DNA from: Rhinopithecus roxellana | Taxonomy: Eukaryota > Chordata > Mammalia > Primates > Cercopithecidae | Reading direction: 5' to 3' | DNA: 64,000 nt | Assembly: GCF_007565055.1 (NCBI RefSeq) | Contig: NC_044559.1 | Coordinates: forward strand, 42,402,546-42,466,545 | Shown: positions 35,651-48,199 of the stretch, one piece after another | How the letters are laid out: the number at the start of each line of letters is the position of its first letter | Position numbering within the stretch: the stretch's first letter is position 1 | Made by a program: the position numbers and the translations under genes | The notes under the pieces: model-generated | Databases searched by the model: none | What the model saw: only the letters and a program-made list of their open reading frames with translations | Told to the model about the DNA's origin: nothing

Positions 35651-38094
35651 TGTTAATTGACTTCCTTTGTTATTTCACATCCACTATCTATAAGCCAATT
35701 CCCACTGCAGTGGGACAGAGAGAGATGGCTCCACACTGCACTCTTAGGTACAACCGAGCATCCCCCTTTGGTGTTGAGAGGTCTGCTTTATTCTTCCCAT
35801 TTCTTTGATGGACACATTTTTAACTTAGAACAATATTTCTCTCCAAACAGTGTGAGCATCTCATGGTAAGTTTTTACAAACATTTTTTAGCCATTTCAGG
35901 TAACAACCCCCAGCGTAACAATCCCCCTCGTGGCCTGTAACACCCAGAACTCTGGTGAATGTAATGATTGTTTTGCAGACAGGAAGTGACTGCAGCATTA
36001 ACACTATCCAGAAATGCGTGGTGATAAACTCTGGCACTGCTACAGAAAGGAAAAACCAGGCTCAGAGATGCAGAAACTCAGAGAATATATTCTGTAGCTG
36101 AGAGGAAAAACCCACACAAACTCAAAACAAAACCAGTTCAAATAAACCTCGCTCGTTTGCCATCTATAAACAGAGTGAAGTTCAAGGGAGAGTCTTCTGG
36201 CCCCAACAAGAACCATGGAATGAGATAAGATGTTTTCTCCTTTATTTTAATGTGTGGACTGCATTGGCGCCCCATTATAAAGGCATTTCAAATATCCATT
36301 AATGATTTAATTGACTAAGTGCCATTCTTCCCTGACTCCCATGTTGGGTTTATCTGTGCAGAGCTTCCTGCGATTATCTTAAGTCTCTGGCAGCTTAATG
36401 AAGGCTGTGTGTCGGCAAACACTATTTTTTAAAAATTGGAGGATAAACTTACAAGGAGTAAATGCTCCATTAGATGTTGAGAGGTCACTCATGCCCCAAC
36501 TTGACTCGGATGTCTGACACAGCTGCTTCAAGAAGTCCACGTGGCCCCAGGCGATGGAGCTGTTAAATCATGTTCACATAGGACATTCCTCTTCTGGCTT
36601 GAAATACAATCTGGTTAATGAATTTACCTTCTTCACATCCCAGGTACCGGTCAGAATACCCAACCTGAAAATATTTTGTGCTGAGTATTTAAAAATCTGT
36701 CTCTCATTGGATTCCTACAGGAGTCAACGTCTTGTTTCTCTTAAAAAGGAACACTCGCTTCCAGTCTGTTGTGACATATCTGAACTGTTAGACCTGGCTG
36801 TGTTTTCCAGGAACAATAATTGGAATTTTCTCTAACCCAACCAAACTCTTTTTAATGAGTTCAGGGGAATCAGCGTGTTTGTGTTGGCTTGCTGGACCTT
36901 CAAAGCTTACAGACCTAGCCAGCGCAGGCACCGATCAGCAGCCGGGGAAGGCATTAGTCTCCCCCACATATCTACCCTGTGAGTTTCATGGCCAAGAGCA
37001 ATGCCAGGGAGTTCAAGTGATTAGTTATATTAGGGAAACGAAAGCCAACAACCCAAGAATCAGCGAACCCAGGAAAAGGTCAATAGGCCTTGGTGCTGTA
37101 ATGAATGTAACAAATATTTAAATAAGGATAATATTGAAATGTGTTCAGTCATCTTGATTTATTTCCAATTACTTGGCTTTTGCTCCACTATGTAGTTCTG
37201 AAATTCAAAGTTGATTTCTGCTGTCTTGTGGAGCCACACCACCTCTATTTGTCTTCCTTCTACGTGCCTTTCAATCCTATTTCACAGTCCCTTCCAAAAG
37301 GACCACAAAGCATGGCAGACAGAGGTAGACTCAGTCTATCAAGTGGCTACAAAGGATGTTGTTTTATAAAGCAGAGAACCTGAGCCAGGCTTCTGTACAA
37401 TGCAGAGGAAGTGTCAAGACTCTAGACAGACTGGTCCAGGCCATGGTGAATGGCCAGCCCCATTCAATCCCAACCATCAGAGGAGTTTTTTTCCTTTCCA
37501 AAGCATGAGTCCTCCAGAGATGAAGATGCGAATCTCCTTGAGTTTAGAACTGTAATATATCTTAACTGGAGGAGTTCCAAGAGCTTCCCTACTATTAGCT
37601 CCAGGAAGCAGAGGCGGGGCCAAATAAAATGGATTGCCCACAATTCTCAGTGAGTTGAGAGGAAGGGCACTGGCCGAGGGGATGCTTCTCTGTTCTCCCT
37701 CCTGCCCACCCTGCTGCATGCGTGCATCGATTTAATCACAAGTAAGCCTCAAACCATGGCCACAGCACTGTTCTGACACTTGCTGGGAAATAATCCTGGT
37801 GCCTTCTCTGGGTAGAGTGCGGTAGGTAGGGTGAGAGGGTAGGTGCCAAGTGGGATCTACTACAAAGACTGGTAGTTTTACCTACCTCCGTATCTGTTCC
37901 CACTCACTCTTACTCTGTCTTAGGAAGCCAACAGGCAGTAGAGCTTCTCTCCTAACACCTTACCATGAAAAAGTTTCGATGGGCACGCCAGCACCATTTT
38001 AAGACTGTTGGCTGCATCCTTGCCGTGATGCCCACTGTTCTCTCAACAAGGATTGAAAAGGTAACAGCCTTTAACTTTGGTTTTTCTTTCAAAC
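35651..38094. other. Unique DNA, possible conserved element near 36.4 kb
   Basis: No transposon is recognised across 2.4 kb. The section 36270-36480 has ATTA-type and TATA-like words (ccattataaaggcatttcaa, ccattaatgatttaattgac) in repeat-free DNA. Open frames are under 95 residues. Confidence 0.4.
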
Positions 38095-38096
38095 CA

Positions 38097-38228
38097 ATTA
38101 GTTACCATTTATTGAGCACATACTATGTACCAAGAACTACAGAGGTGCATGTCTCTGTTTGATCCTTGCAACATCTCCATAAGTTTTAGAACTGCTCTAT
38201 AAATATTATTATATTTGCACTGTATCAC
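38097..38228 (-). mobile_element. MIR SINE fragment, antisense
   Basis: Reverse-complement MIR 3' wording: gttaccatttattgagcaca, tactatgtaccaagaactac and tgatccttgcaacatctcca. The rest of the element may resume after the L2 at about 38706. Confidence 0.7.
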
Positions 38229-38250
38229 TATTTCTGTCATTTTGTTTTTT

Positions 38251-38550
38251 GTTTTTTTTTTCTTTTTTCTTTTAAGACGGAGTCTTGCTCTGTTGCCCAG
38301 GTGGAGTGCAGTGGCGCGTTCTCAGCACACTGTAAGCTCCGTCTCCCAGGTTCACGCCATTCTCCTGCCTCGGCCTCCCTAGTAGCTAGGACTACAGGCA
38401 CCCGCCACCACGCCCGGCTAATTTTTTGTATTTGTTAGTAGAGATGGAGTTTCACCGTGTTAGCCAGGATGGTCTCGATCTCCTGACCTCGTGATCTGCC
38501 CACCTTGGCCTCCCAAAGTGCTGGGATTACAGGTGTGACCGTGCCTAGCC
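38251..38550 (-). mobile_element. AluY/S, antisense
   Basis: A full-length antisense Alu from a mixed T tail to the 5' end at gtgaccgtgcctagcc. The phrases ttcacgccattctcctgcct and gatctcctgacctcgtgatc place it near AluY. Probable target duplication ttctgt plus T-rich bases on both sides. One linker copy is altered (tttgtatttgttagtagaga). Confidence 0.9.
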
Positions 38551-38574
38551 TTCTGTTTTGTTTTTACTTCAAAT

Positions 38575-38705
38575 TTTAACAAGGATATAAGTTCCACAAC
38601 AGAAGTGACCTTGCTTCTTTTGTTAACAATTCCATTCCAAGCACCCACCATGTGCCTCACACATAGTAGCTATTAATAAGTACTTGCTAAATGAATGAGG
38701 GAATC
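38575..38705 (+). mobile_element. L2 LINE 3' end
   Basis: L2 terminal wording: ggatataagttccacaacag, ccaccatgtgcctcacacat and agtagctattaataagtact, ending in gctaaatgaatgaggg. Short and ancient. Confidence 0.7.
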
Positions 38706-38790
38706 CTCATCTCATAGGGTAGGAAACTAAGTCTTAGGTGAATTAACTTATTCAAGGCCTTCCAACTGAATAGAGGAGAGGGTGCCTTTC
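38706..38790 (-). mobile_element. MIR-like fragment, antisense
   Basis: Bases tcatctcatagggtaggaaa, ctaagtcttaggtgaattaa and cttattcaaggccttccaac fit antisense MIR. It may be the second half of the MIR at 38097. Confidence 0.55.
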
Positions 38791-40379
38791 AAACACCCTC
38801 TCCTCTATATATTTTTATAAATGTGATTAGATACAAAGATGTGCTCATGATAAATGGAACTAGAAACTATCAAGATTCTCAATGACTCTACCCAAGGCCC
38901 ATATGACACAAGCGTGTTTACTTAAGGTTCTGACCTCTACAACCCCTGAATTTGTCATAATGAGAAATAACGAAGTTTAATACTTTAATAGATGGAGTAT
39001 TCTGCCTTAATGACACATTTCTACTACTCAGGAGATTGGCAATTTGTTGTGAAATAGCATCTCCTACTACTGACCTTACTGAATGACAGAGGCTAAGTCA
39101 ACACCAGACCTACAAGAAAAACATTGAGTTCTTGAGATGCAGTATATGTGATGACGAACTCCATGTGTGCCCACAGTAACAAATGGGGTTGTTATTAGGA
39201 AATCTGCTCAATACCTAGAATTACAACCTTCCACAGTAGTATCATCATTTGCAAAGCTGATATAACAGAAATTGATTAGGGAAAGAAATAAAGACTGCTT
39301 GGGGAACTATTAGTAGGCTTCAGGACCATGAACATTCATTTGAACAAAGGTGCTTTTCCAGATGCTCTGTGTCCTCACAGAACAAAATAATAACCGAAGC
39401 TGAAACCTGCAGGGTAGAGGATGTGGGGTCGCTATAAAATGGAAGCACCCTCATGAGGGGGCCAAATGGAGGTGGGAAAATATTAGGTCCAAGGGTTTTC
39501 TGAAAATAGGACACCAGGATAATTGCAACCTAAGCTTAAGGCAGGAGTTAGAAGAGCTAGCATATCAGAGGCCCTATAAGTACTTATTTTTTTACTTTAG
39601 GAGGGGATAAAGGCCATCTCAGAAGAGAAAGTCACTGACTTTCAATTAATCTGCTTTCTACCATGTTACAAATAAAATTTAGGGAAACTAACAGACTCTT
39701 AATGAAAAAAAATAAATCTTCAGAAGTTATTATCTGGGAAACCTGGACATTGTCTGAGGACCTGGTTGCCTGTGACAACCTACATTTGCTGGGAGGGATT
39801 GCCAGGGGGTCAGATAACAGCCCATAAAGTTGCTAATATAACTGATGCAGCTTGATGAGAGGAAAAGCATCAATCAAAGTCGGAAAGTCTGTGTAGGTGA
39901 GGTGGGGGTGGGAGTGCCGGCTGTAAAGCCTTGATTCTGAAAACAGAAGGTCTCCACGGGATTTTTCTGTAGGAAAAATGGGAGGCCAAGTAAAACCAGG
40001 TGCTGGGAACAGGTGATGAGCACTGCACTTGACCTCTCTAAATGAAGGATGTAGACCACTCGTTTCCTCCAAATTACAACCACCAGAAATTTAGTTCTTT
40101 CAATAATGACTTCAAAATTTAACAACCTCTCATTTTAAGTTGTCCACGTTTGGTGGCAAAAAAAAAAAAAAAAAGGAAGAAAGAACATATACATGGACAG
40201 AAATGTACAAATGCAGAGTCATTGCTTTCTAGATGTCAAATGCAGATGACTGAGTTTATCTCATACCTGGGTTTATGGCCTAGTATCATCATTGGTCCAG
40301 GGAAGTTTACTTTCTTATTTTACTTCACTTGTGTATTGACTATTTTTTTTTCTAATCCACTACTCTCAATCTCCTCCCC
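38791..40379. other. Unique non-coding DNA
   Basis: Nothing recognised. An A18 run lies near 40158-40175 without an attached SINE. Confidence 0.45.
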
Positions 40380-43284
40380 ACACAGACAACACTTCTAATG
40401 CATTTAATATGTATCCTCAAATTTGTAGGTATCCTTATAAAATGTACAGTTGTTTTGTGTGCATACATATTTCTTAATTTATATAAATGGCATTGGACTA
40501 AGGATCACATTTTTCCCCTTTTAAATTCAATGGTATGTTTGAAAGATCTGTCCCTGTTGCTATTATCCACTGGGTTTTACTTCATGATGCCCATCCACTA
40601 CATTTTACTGAATGATTTCCCTTCAAATGGACCACAGATTAACTCCATTTCCTTTATGACACAAACAGTAAGCAGCAAACATGTGCATCCATGTCTTTCT
40701 CTAGATTTATGCAAAGATTTTTTTTTCTGAGATTACCCACAAGTGGAATTCTGAGTCCTTAGCACAAACACTTAATCATTTAAGTAAGCCCTGCCTCAGT
40801 TGCTCTCCAGGATACCAGATCACTTCCCATTCCCACCAGTAGGACACAAAGGTTTCTATTATCCCATATAGTGCTAACCCATGGATATAAATTGGATATA
40901 ATTTTTACCAATTAAAATAGCTAGAATATGTTATCCCATTCTTAATTTAATTTGCATTTATCTGAGTATTACTGAGTTTAAGCATCTCTTTATATATTTT
41001 TTAGTCATTCACATTTCCTTTCTAGGAACTGTTGTTCATATCCTTTGGTCATAATTTTTAAAGTTTTCTCTCTTTCTTGTGTAGCAGCAGAGTTCCTTAC
41101 ATTCTAGATATTGATAGCTCATTGATCCTGAGCTGTGCAAATATATTTTCCTAATCTCTCATCTGTCTGTTAGCTTTTTCTATGTTGTCTTTTTAAAACA
41201 AAAGTCTTTACATTTTGTGTAATCAGAGTCATCAATTATTCACCTAATGGTTTGTTCTATTCAGGTCATGTTGAAGTTCTTCCTTTCCTGCAGGTCCTAT
41301 ATTTTCTTCTATTAGCATTTGGATTTTACTTTTCACATTTAGATCTTTCATCCATCAAGAATCTACTTTGTATATGGTGTGAGGTAGGGCTCTAGCTTTG
41401 TTTTTCTTTGTATCATGAGCCAATTTTCTTAACACTTTCTATTAAATCTTGTGTCCTGTTGCCTATTGACTTTTATTATCTCAAGTTGCCATGTATCTAG
41501 GTATCAGTTATAAGTTATTTCTGTTCAATTGGTCTACTTCTCTGTTCTTGTACCACTAGCACATAGTTTTTATTTCTATAGTTGCATACTATATCTTAAT
41601 ATCTGATCATAGAAATTTGCCTTCTTTTGCTTCTTTTTCAAAGTAACTTAGCTATTCATGGACCTATACTCTTCTGTATACAGAATAGCTTTCTCACATT
41701 CATTCCTAAATCCACTGGAATTTTGTTCTGGATCACACTGAAATTGTACATTAGTTTAGAGAGAATTGGCAAATTTATCATCTTAAAGCATCCCATTTAT
41801 ATACATGGTGCAGTTGTCCATTTACTCATATTTTCTTAAAATGTTATCCATAGATACTATGTATATTCCTTGTTAATGTCTAGATATTTTATAAATTTTG
41901 TTGCCATTATGAAGGCATCTTGTTTTGTCTTTTATTTACTGATTGGTTACTGGTGGTATGGAGAGATGTAACGAATGTTTCCAAGTTGATCTGTGTCTTC
42001 AAAATTTCCTGAGCTCTCTTATTCTAGTCTTTTTCTGTTGATTTTGACAGATTTCCATTGAGATCATATCATCAGCAAATTACAATTTAATACTCTTCCT
42101 CCCAACCATTAGACTGACATTGTTTTATTTGTTTTTATCTTAGAATTGGCCAGGGCTTTTGATACTATATTAAGTAGCAGCAGCATACGTTTCTAATCTT
42201 AAAGGAGATGATTTCAAAGTCTAAAGTAGGTTAGGGGCATAAATCTTTACCAAATTAAAAAGGTCCTTTTCTAGGCATGGTGTACTAACAGATTTTTAAC
42301 ATAAATGGATGTTCAACTTTATAAACATGCTTTTTCTGTATCTATTAAGATGATCAAGATATTTTTCTTTTGTGGATTAATTTAGCAATACATTTTCTGA
42401 GGTTGAACCATCTTTGCTTTTCTCAGGTAAACTCTCCATGATCATCTGTTACTTTCACTTTCTAAAATGTCATTAGCTAATATTTCACTTTACATTTTTT
42501 ACCTATATATTCAAAAGTCACATTGGCCTTTTTTACTGGCCTTTTTACTGTCCTTGGCAGAATTTGCAATAAAAAATACAATAATCTCATAGAATAATTT
42601 CTAATGTTTCATCATTTTTCTATTTCCCAGAGTTGTTTATTTTTTAAAACTGGTGGAATTTACATATAAAACCACTGGATGTGGAGCTTTTGTGGAAGAA
42701 AACAGCTTTATCACCATTTTAAATTTCATTATTGCTTATTGATTTATTAAATTTTTCCAGTTTCTTTTTTTACTATTTTTGCCATTTTATATTTTTCCAG
42801 AAATATAGTTCTCATGGAAAACTTTCCATGAAAGTTCCATTTCATGTAGAGTTCAAATATAGTAGACAGTTTTTCATAATATTCTTCCATAATATTTTTC
42901 TCAGCTGTGTCTATTTTATTTTCCTCTTTTTCATTCTGTAATTTTATTTTCTTATTTTCCCTTTCTCTTGATCAGTCCTGCCAGAAAGAAAGTACTTCTT
43001 TTATTGATGCTTTCAAAGTACTAGATTTTGGTTTTGTTAATCTTCTTTATTTTTAGTGCACCTTAAATTTTATCATAAATTTATTATCTCTTTATAATAA
43101 ATTTTATTCCCTTTGGGGAACAAAATTTTGGGGGAGTTTGTTCCTTTTCCAACTTCTTTATTTGAACACAAATAATTTGTTGTTGGTCTTTGTTGTTTTC
43201 AAATAAATATGTCTAAAGCTATATCTTTCCACTGGTTGCTATTTTAGCTGTCTTACAAATTTTGATAGCTTTTAAAACATTTCT

Positions 43285-43586
43285 GGGCTGGTCATGGTGG
43301 CTCACACCTTTAATCCCAGGTGAGGCCGAGGTGGGCTGATCCTGAGGTCAAGTGTTCAAGATCAGCCTGATCAACATGGTGAAAGCCCGTCTCTACTAAA
43401 AATATAAAAATTAGCCAGGCGTAGTGGCACATGCCTGTAATCCCAGCTACTCAGGAGGCTGAGGCAGGAGAATCACTTGAAAAACTGGGAGGTGGAGGTT
43501 GCAGTGAGCCAATATCATGCCACTGCACTCCAGTCTGGGTGACAGAGCGAGACTCCATCTCAAAAAAAAAAAAAGAAAAAAAAAAT
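43285..43586 (+). mobile_element. AluS inside the L1M
   Basis: A full Alu starting ggctggtcatggtggctcac with a short deletion in the first monomer (tttaatcccaggtgaggccg lacks the cactttgg stretch). Its right arm reads gtgagccaatatcatgccac. An A13 G A9 tail follows. No clean target duplication is visible. The sense Alu lies in an antisense L1. Confidence 0.9.
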
Positions 43587-44192
43587 TGTGTTTAGTTCTA
43601 AATATTTCATAATTTCTGTTAATCATTGCTTGACCCAGTTATTTGGGTTTCAGATATATGCGTTACTTTTTAGCTTTCTGTTGCAACTGATTCCTTATTT
43701 TACTGCATCTTTATCATTGAACATATGATGCATTAAACAGGATTCTTTTTAGAATACAGAACTTTTATTGGTAGCCTAGTAAATTGTAAATGTTTTATGA
43801 ATAATCCATTCTCAAAATAAAATGTACCTTTACTGTTTGTTGGACATAGAATTCCATACATATCTACTGGTTTCTCCACTTATTGTTTTATTCAAATCTT
43901 TCATATCTTTGTTCGTCTTTGGTCTGCTTAACCTATCAGTTTGAGAAAGCTGTTTTAAAATTTCTGTCCACAACTGTTAACTTACCTATTTCTTCCCATA
44001 GTTTACTGTCATTTTACATATTTTTAAGACAATATTATCAGGTACATTTATATTCATTATGATTATATATTCTTCTTTGCTACACTTGTATCACATTCTT
44101 CTTTGCCCTTAAATGATTTTTGTTTTTCATCATATTTCATCAGATATAAATATTGCTATCATGGCTTTCTTTTGGTTCACATTTCCCTACTA

Positions 44193-44728
44193 CAGTTGGT
44201 CCTTTAACAATACAGGGATTAGGGGCACTGATCCCCTATGCTGTCAAAAACCCACATACAACTTTTGACTCCCCTAAAACTTAACTACTAATAGCCTACT
44301 GTTGACTGGAATCCTTACCTATAACAGAAACAGACTATTAACACATATTTTGTATGTGTATATTTTGTATACATATATTTTTATATATGTATATTTTGTA
44401 TACGTTTTATACACTGTATTCTTAAACTAAGCTAGAGCAAAGAAAATGTTATCAAGAAAACAAAGAGAACATATATTTACTATTCATTAAATGGAAGCAG
44501 ATCATCATAAAAGTCTTCATCCTCATCATCTTCATGTTAGGTAGGCTGAGGAGAAGAAGGAAGTGGAGGGGTTGGTCCTGCCCCTCAGAGGCAGAAGGGG
44601 CAGAAGAGGCGGAGAAGGTGGAAGAGGAGGCAGGAGAGGTGGGCACACTCAGTGTAACTTTTATTTTAAAAATTCAGTGCATAAGTGGACCCATGTAGTT
44701 TGAACCCACGTTGTTCAAGGATCAACTG
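44193..44728 (-). mobile_element. Tigger3-type DNA transposon inside the L1M
   Basis: Both ends carry terminal inverted repeats: cagttggtcctttaacaata on the left and ttgttcaaggatcaactg on the right. The element is flanked by TA (44191-44192 and 44729-44730), the Tc1/mariner target duplication. An acidic/serine-rich region near 44530-44640 may be a relic of the transposase tail. The internal AT repeat (ttgtatacatatatttttat) expanded later. The Tigger3 name is from memory. Confidence 0.8.
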
Positions 44729-45130
44729 TATTTTTTTGTTATTACCCTAACCAGATTGCCCTCCATCACTACTCTCTTACTGACAAAACATCGCTGGATC
44801 TTAATATTGTATCCAACCTGAGTACTTCTGTCTTTTGACGGGTCAATTTATATGTATTACAATTATGGTTGCATTAGAATTTACTTCTGCCATCTTATTT
44901 TACTTTTTTCTCCATTTATTATATTTTCTTTTGTGTATTTTTTAATTTTTGTTTCTTGCCTTCTATTGGGTAAACTTTTCACCTGTTAGAAATGTATACA
45001 TTCTAGTTTTGTTTTCTGGTAGCTGCTCCAAACTTGTTAAGATCCATAGTTGCATTCTCCCCATCTATTTCTTCATCTTAACAATACTTACATCTTTCAC
45101 TGAACAAAGCAAGCGCCTGTCCCCACCTGC

Positions 45131-46955
45131 CCCTATCCTCACCTTCTTCTCCTAGCCCATCATCCTAAGCTCATTATGTTGCAAATTTTATTTTGGGTTG
45201 TTATGCACACCAACAATGGTAGTTCTGAGGACAAACATCAATCAATCTTTCTTCTGGAGGTGGATGACTTCAAAGACATTTCTTTGGGGTCTTCCTTCTT
45301 CACCTAAGTAAACTTGAAAGATGTAAGCTAGAGAGTGGGCTGCTTTCTCCTGGTAGAGTACAGTACAACTGTTGACTCACAGGCAATTAACAAAAACAAA
45401 CCTTACCACATGAATAAACATCAAATCATCACAAACAACACTTTAGCCCTGGAAACCTGGTGGGTGAGAAGGGAATGTTTCACCATTCCCAGGAGACAAG
45501 CAATCTCACTTCATTGCTGGATGACAGCCCAGGGTGCTGCCCCACGTCCCAAACCACACTCTTCTAAACAGCCAGGTACCTATGTTTATGAAGGGTTGTA
45601 AGTGAAAGGTATATATTAAGCAAATATGCATAAGCCAAGACATGCCCATAGTGATAATTTCACACACATATACTGCAGTACAAACATACCTCAGTGGTAG
45701 TTATATGTGTGTCTCTACACACAAACACAGACACACACACACACACACTCATATACATACATACTGTCTCTAAACAATACTCTAGTTTGACAATACAGTA
45801 CTTAAACTCCCCTAGACTCTTTTTTTTAACATAAGTTCCATATCATCATAAACACTGGGATTCAACAGCAGGCAAAAGCTATTATGCCCGAGGAGAACCA
45901 AAACCTAAAACATCTAAATAACCCTTTTTCTGAGCTCCCATTAACAGAGCTGCCTATCAGCGAACGTTTTAGCCCGGTCCCTTCCTTCCATGTGCTTTTC
46001 AAAATTTGTCTTTAATTGTCTCATAACTGGAGTTTCCCCAGGCTTCATAAGCCTTTGGATATAAATGAGATTATATTAAGTTAATGCCCAGATTCTGCTG
46101 ACTCTTAAACTTCATCTGCTTCTCTGCAAGAAATCAGCCCTCTGCCTTGGTTTTCTGCAATTATTTCCAAGAGACCACAGGAGCATGTCACCTACCTCCT
46201 CACTCCAGCCTTCCTGCTTCTCCCTAAGGAAGGCACATCTGTCACGCCTTCCCCTTCACTGCCAGGATGATGTCACACCCACCCTGAGGGATCTAATTGC
46301 ATATCTACAGAGGAATGAGGAGGCGACTCTTCTTCTCCAATCTACAGTGGTCCATCACCATCAAGGCACCCAAGCCACACTACTGACGTTCAGAATCTTA
46401 CAAGTGCTTTGTTGAAACAGCTCCTTCAGCTCTTCATTTGCAGCTTTCTCTCTCACCAGGGCTCAGACCTCATGGTCCATGGAGGCAGGCTGGGAAGGAG
46501 GGGGCGGGTCACTACCATCTCCAACTTTTCTCCCAAAGACACACGTACAGAAACCTTCACACAAAACTCCAATTCCATCACCTTCTCCAATAGGGATAAA
46601 TATTAAGACATTATAGATCTTTAGCTGTGGGATATTAAGTCATGGCACAGTTGAAACCCAACCAAACCCCGAATCTTGGTGTAGACTTGGCTGAAATATC
46701 TGCTATGCTGATGACTCCTTTTATAACTTTTCTCTCCCTGAAAAAATTCCGGATGTTTTGAGATGCCCATTTTATTCAACAAATCTTTTTGAGGTCTTGT
46801 CATGAAGGCAGGATGGCATCCAATGAATTATTTATATATTGATTCTTCCATAACAGCTTAACCATGATAGTACCATGTTTTGTATTTCAAAGCTGTGATG
46901 ATTAGGGCTGTTCACAAGAACCCTGAGTCACCTCCTCACAGGTACATGGTGAGAC
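45131..46955. other. Unique DNA with a CA repeat
   Basis: A short (CA)10-type repeat lies near 45726-45748, followed by atac repeats. Open frames of up to 88 residues have no domain. Nothing else recognised. Confidence 0.45.
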
Positions 46956-46959
46956 TGAT

Positions 46960-47285
46960 TTTTCATGGTCTCTTGAAGTTAGGCATAGCCTTGTGGCTTG
47001 GTTTGGCTAATGAAAAGCGTGCAGTCTGATGACTGTCCCTTCCAGAAAGATATAATTGTCAGTGTAAGACACTACAGTACTCACTTTTCTCTGCTATAAA
47101 GATTGTTGGATAACATGAAAGACAGAGCCTCCAACAGCCTGGGTTTCTGAATATCTGTAAGGAGCAGAATCCTCTGTGACCCTCATAGGACATGTAGCCT
47201 GAATGAGAAATCTTAGATGTTTTAAGCCACTAAAATATAAGGGATGTTGGTTAACATGCATAACCTTATCCCTCCTGACTAATAC
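46960..47285 (+). mobile_element. Old repeat, same family as 20600 and 54131
   Basis: Contains gttaggcatagccttgtggc, ggcttggtttggctaatgaa and the 3' motif ttttaagccactaaaatata, ending in cctgactaatacaaag. The tail ctgactaatac is shared with several old mammalian repeats. Family not named. Confidence 0.55.
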
Positions 47286-47611
47286 AAAGGGAGAAGTATG
47301 CTAGAAATGTCTTTAGGATTGAAGATTCAGGCCCATTGCCTTGCACAACTTCAGGTGGCACCATTCACGCTGTATCCTATGAATTCCATGCATGAAAGCA
47401 CAACCATTCATTCAGTGTTCTGTGTCCCTGGAATTGGGCAGTACTTTGAAACTAAATAAATATATATATTTCCTGAGTTTTCTGTCAAGTTTAACTCATG
47501 AATGGGGACATTCCCCAGTTTTGTGCCTGGGGAAGAAATATGCTATTTTACCATATATGTAAGTTTTAGATATTTCTTTGCCATGTCATCTCAGTACCAT
47601 GATTTACTGTA

Positions 47612-47757
47612 AGACAGTAATTCTCAACCAGAGGCTAGAGATGGGAGAATCTTACCCCCCAGGAGATACTTGGAAAAGTCCTGAGGCACTTTTGTCCCAT
47701 CTGAAGGCAGGGGGCACTAATGATATGTAGTACATAGAGGTCAGTGATGCAGTGAAC
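47612..47757 (+). mobile_element. hAT-Charlie-type non-autonomous element
   Basis: Begins acagtaattctcaaccagag and continues with taccccccaggagatacttg and gaggcacttttgtcccatct, then gggggcactaatgatatgta. The order follows a Charlie-type element that opens cagtggttctcaacc. The far end is not clear. Confidence 0.6.
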
Positions 47758-47844
47758 AGCAGCCCCCACTTCCCAGGTAGACATTTCTCCTTTTGCCCTC
47801 CTTCATTGAGAATAGAAAGGAGAAAATGTTTTGATGGTCTAAAG

Positions 47845-48184
47845 CGGAAGTCCCCAACCTTTTTGGCCCCAGAGACCAGTTTCATGGAAGACAATTTTTC
47901 CACAGATCAGGAGGGGTGGGGAGATGGTTTCAGGATGAAACCTTCCACCTTAGATCAACAGGCATTAAATTCTTATAAGGAGTGTGCAATCTAGATCCCT
48001 CCTATGCACAGTTCACAGTAGGGCTCACACTCCTATGAGAATCTGATGCTGCCACTGATCTGATAGGAGGCGGAACTCAAGTGGTAACGCTCGCCCACCT
48101 GCCATTCACCTCCTGCTGTGCCGCCCAGTTCCCCCCAGACTACGGACCACTACTGGTCTGTGACTTAGGGGTGGGGGACTCCTG
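47845..48184 (+). mobile_element. MER1B-type hAT-Charlie element, complete
   Basis: A 340-bp non-autonomous DNA transposon. The left end reads ggaagtccccaaccttttt and the right end tgggggactcctg, an imperfect inverted pair. Internal wording ggcattaaattcttataagg, atccctcctatgcacagttc and aggaggcggaactcaagtgg matches MER1B as I remember it. A perfect 8-bp duplication gtctaaag flanks it at 47837-47844 and 48185-48192, close to the hAT preference ntctagan. Length equals the family norm. Confidence 0.88.
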
Positions 48185-48199
48185 GTCTAAAGCTCAAGG

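Larger units (their letters stand above)
40380..45130 (-). mobile_element. Long L1M element, antisense, interrupted
   Basis: AT-rich antisense L1 of about 3.9 kb after removing the two later insertions, starting in the 3' UTR and running back through ORF2. Landmarks include atttatataaatggcattgg, tgtgtaatcagagtcatcaa, cacatttagatctttcatcc, tggtgtgaggtagggctcta, ttggtctacttctctgttct, atatcatcagcaaattacaa and tcctgatcttaaaggagatg-like words. ORF2 is full of stops. An AluS (43285) and a Tigger-type element (44193) interrupt it. The left and right limits are approximate. Confidence 0.82.

Noticed and set aside
44452..44646. Acidic/serine-rich frame as a host gene
   Set aside because: It lies inside the Tigger-type element and is short; at most a transposase relic.
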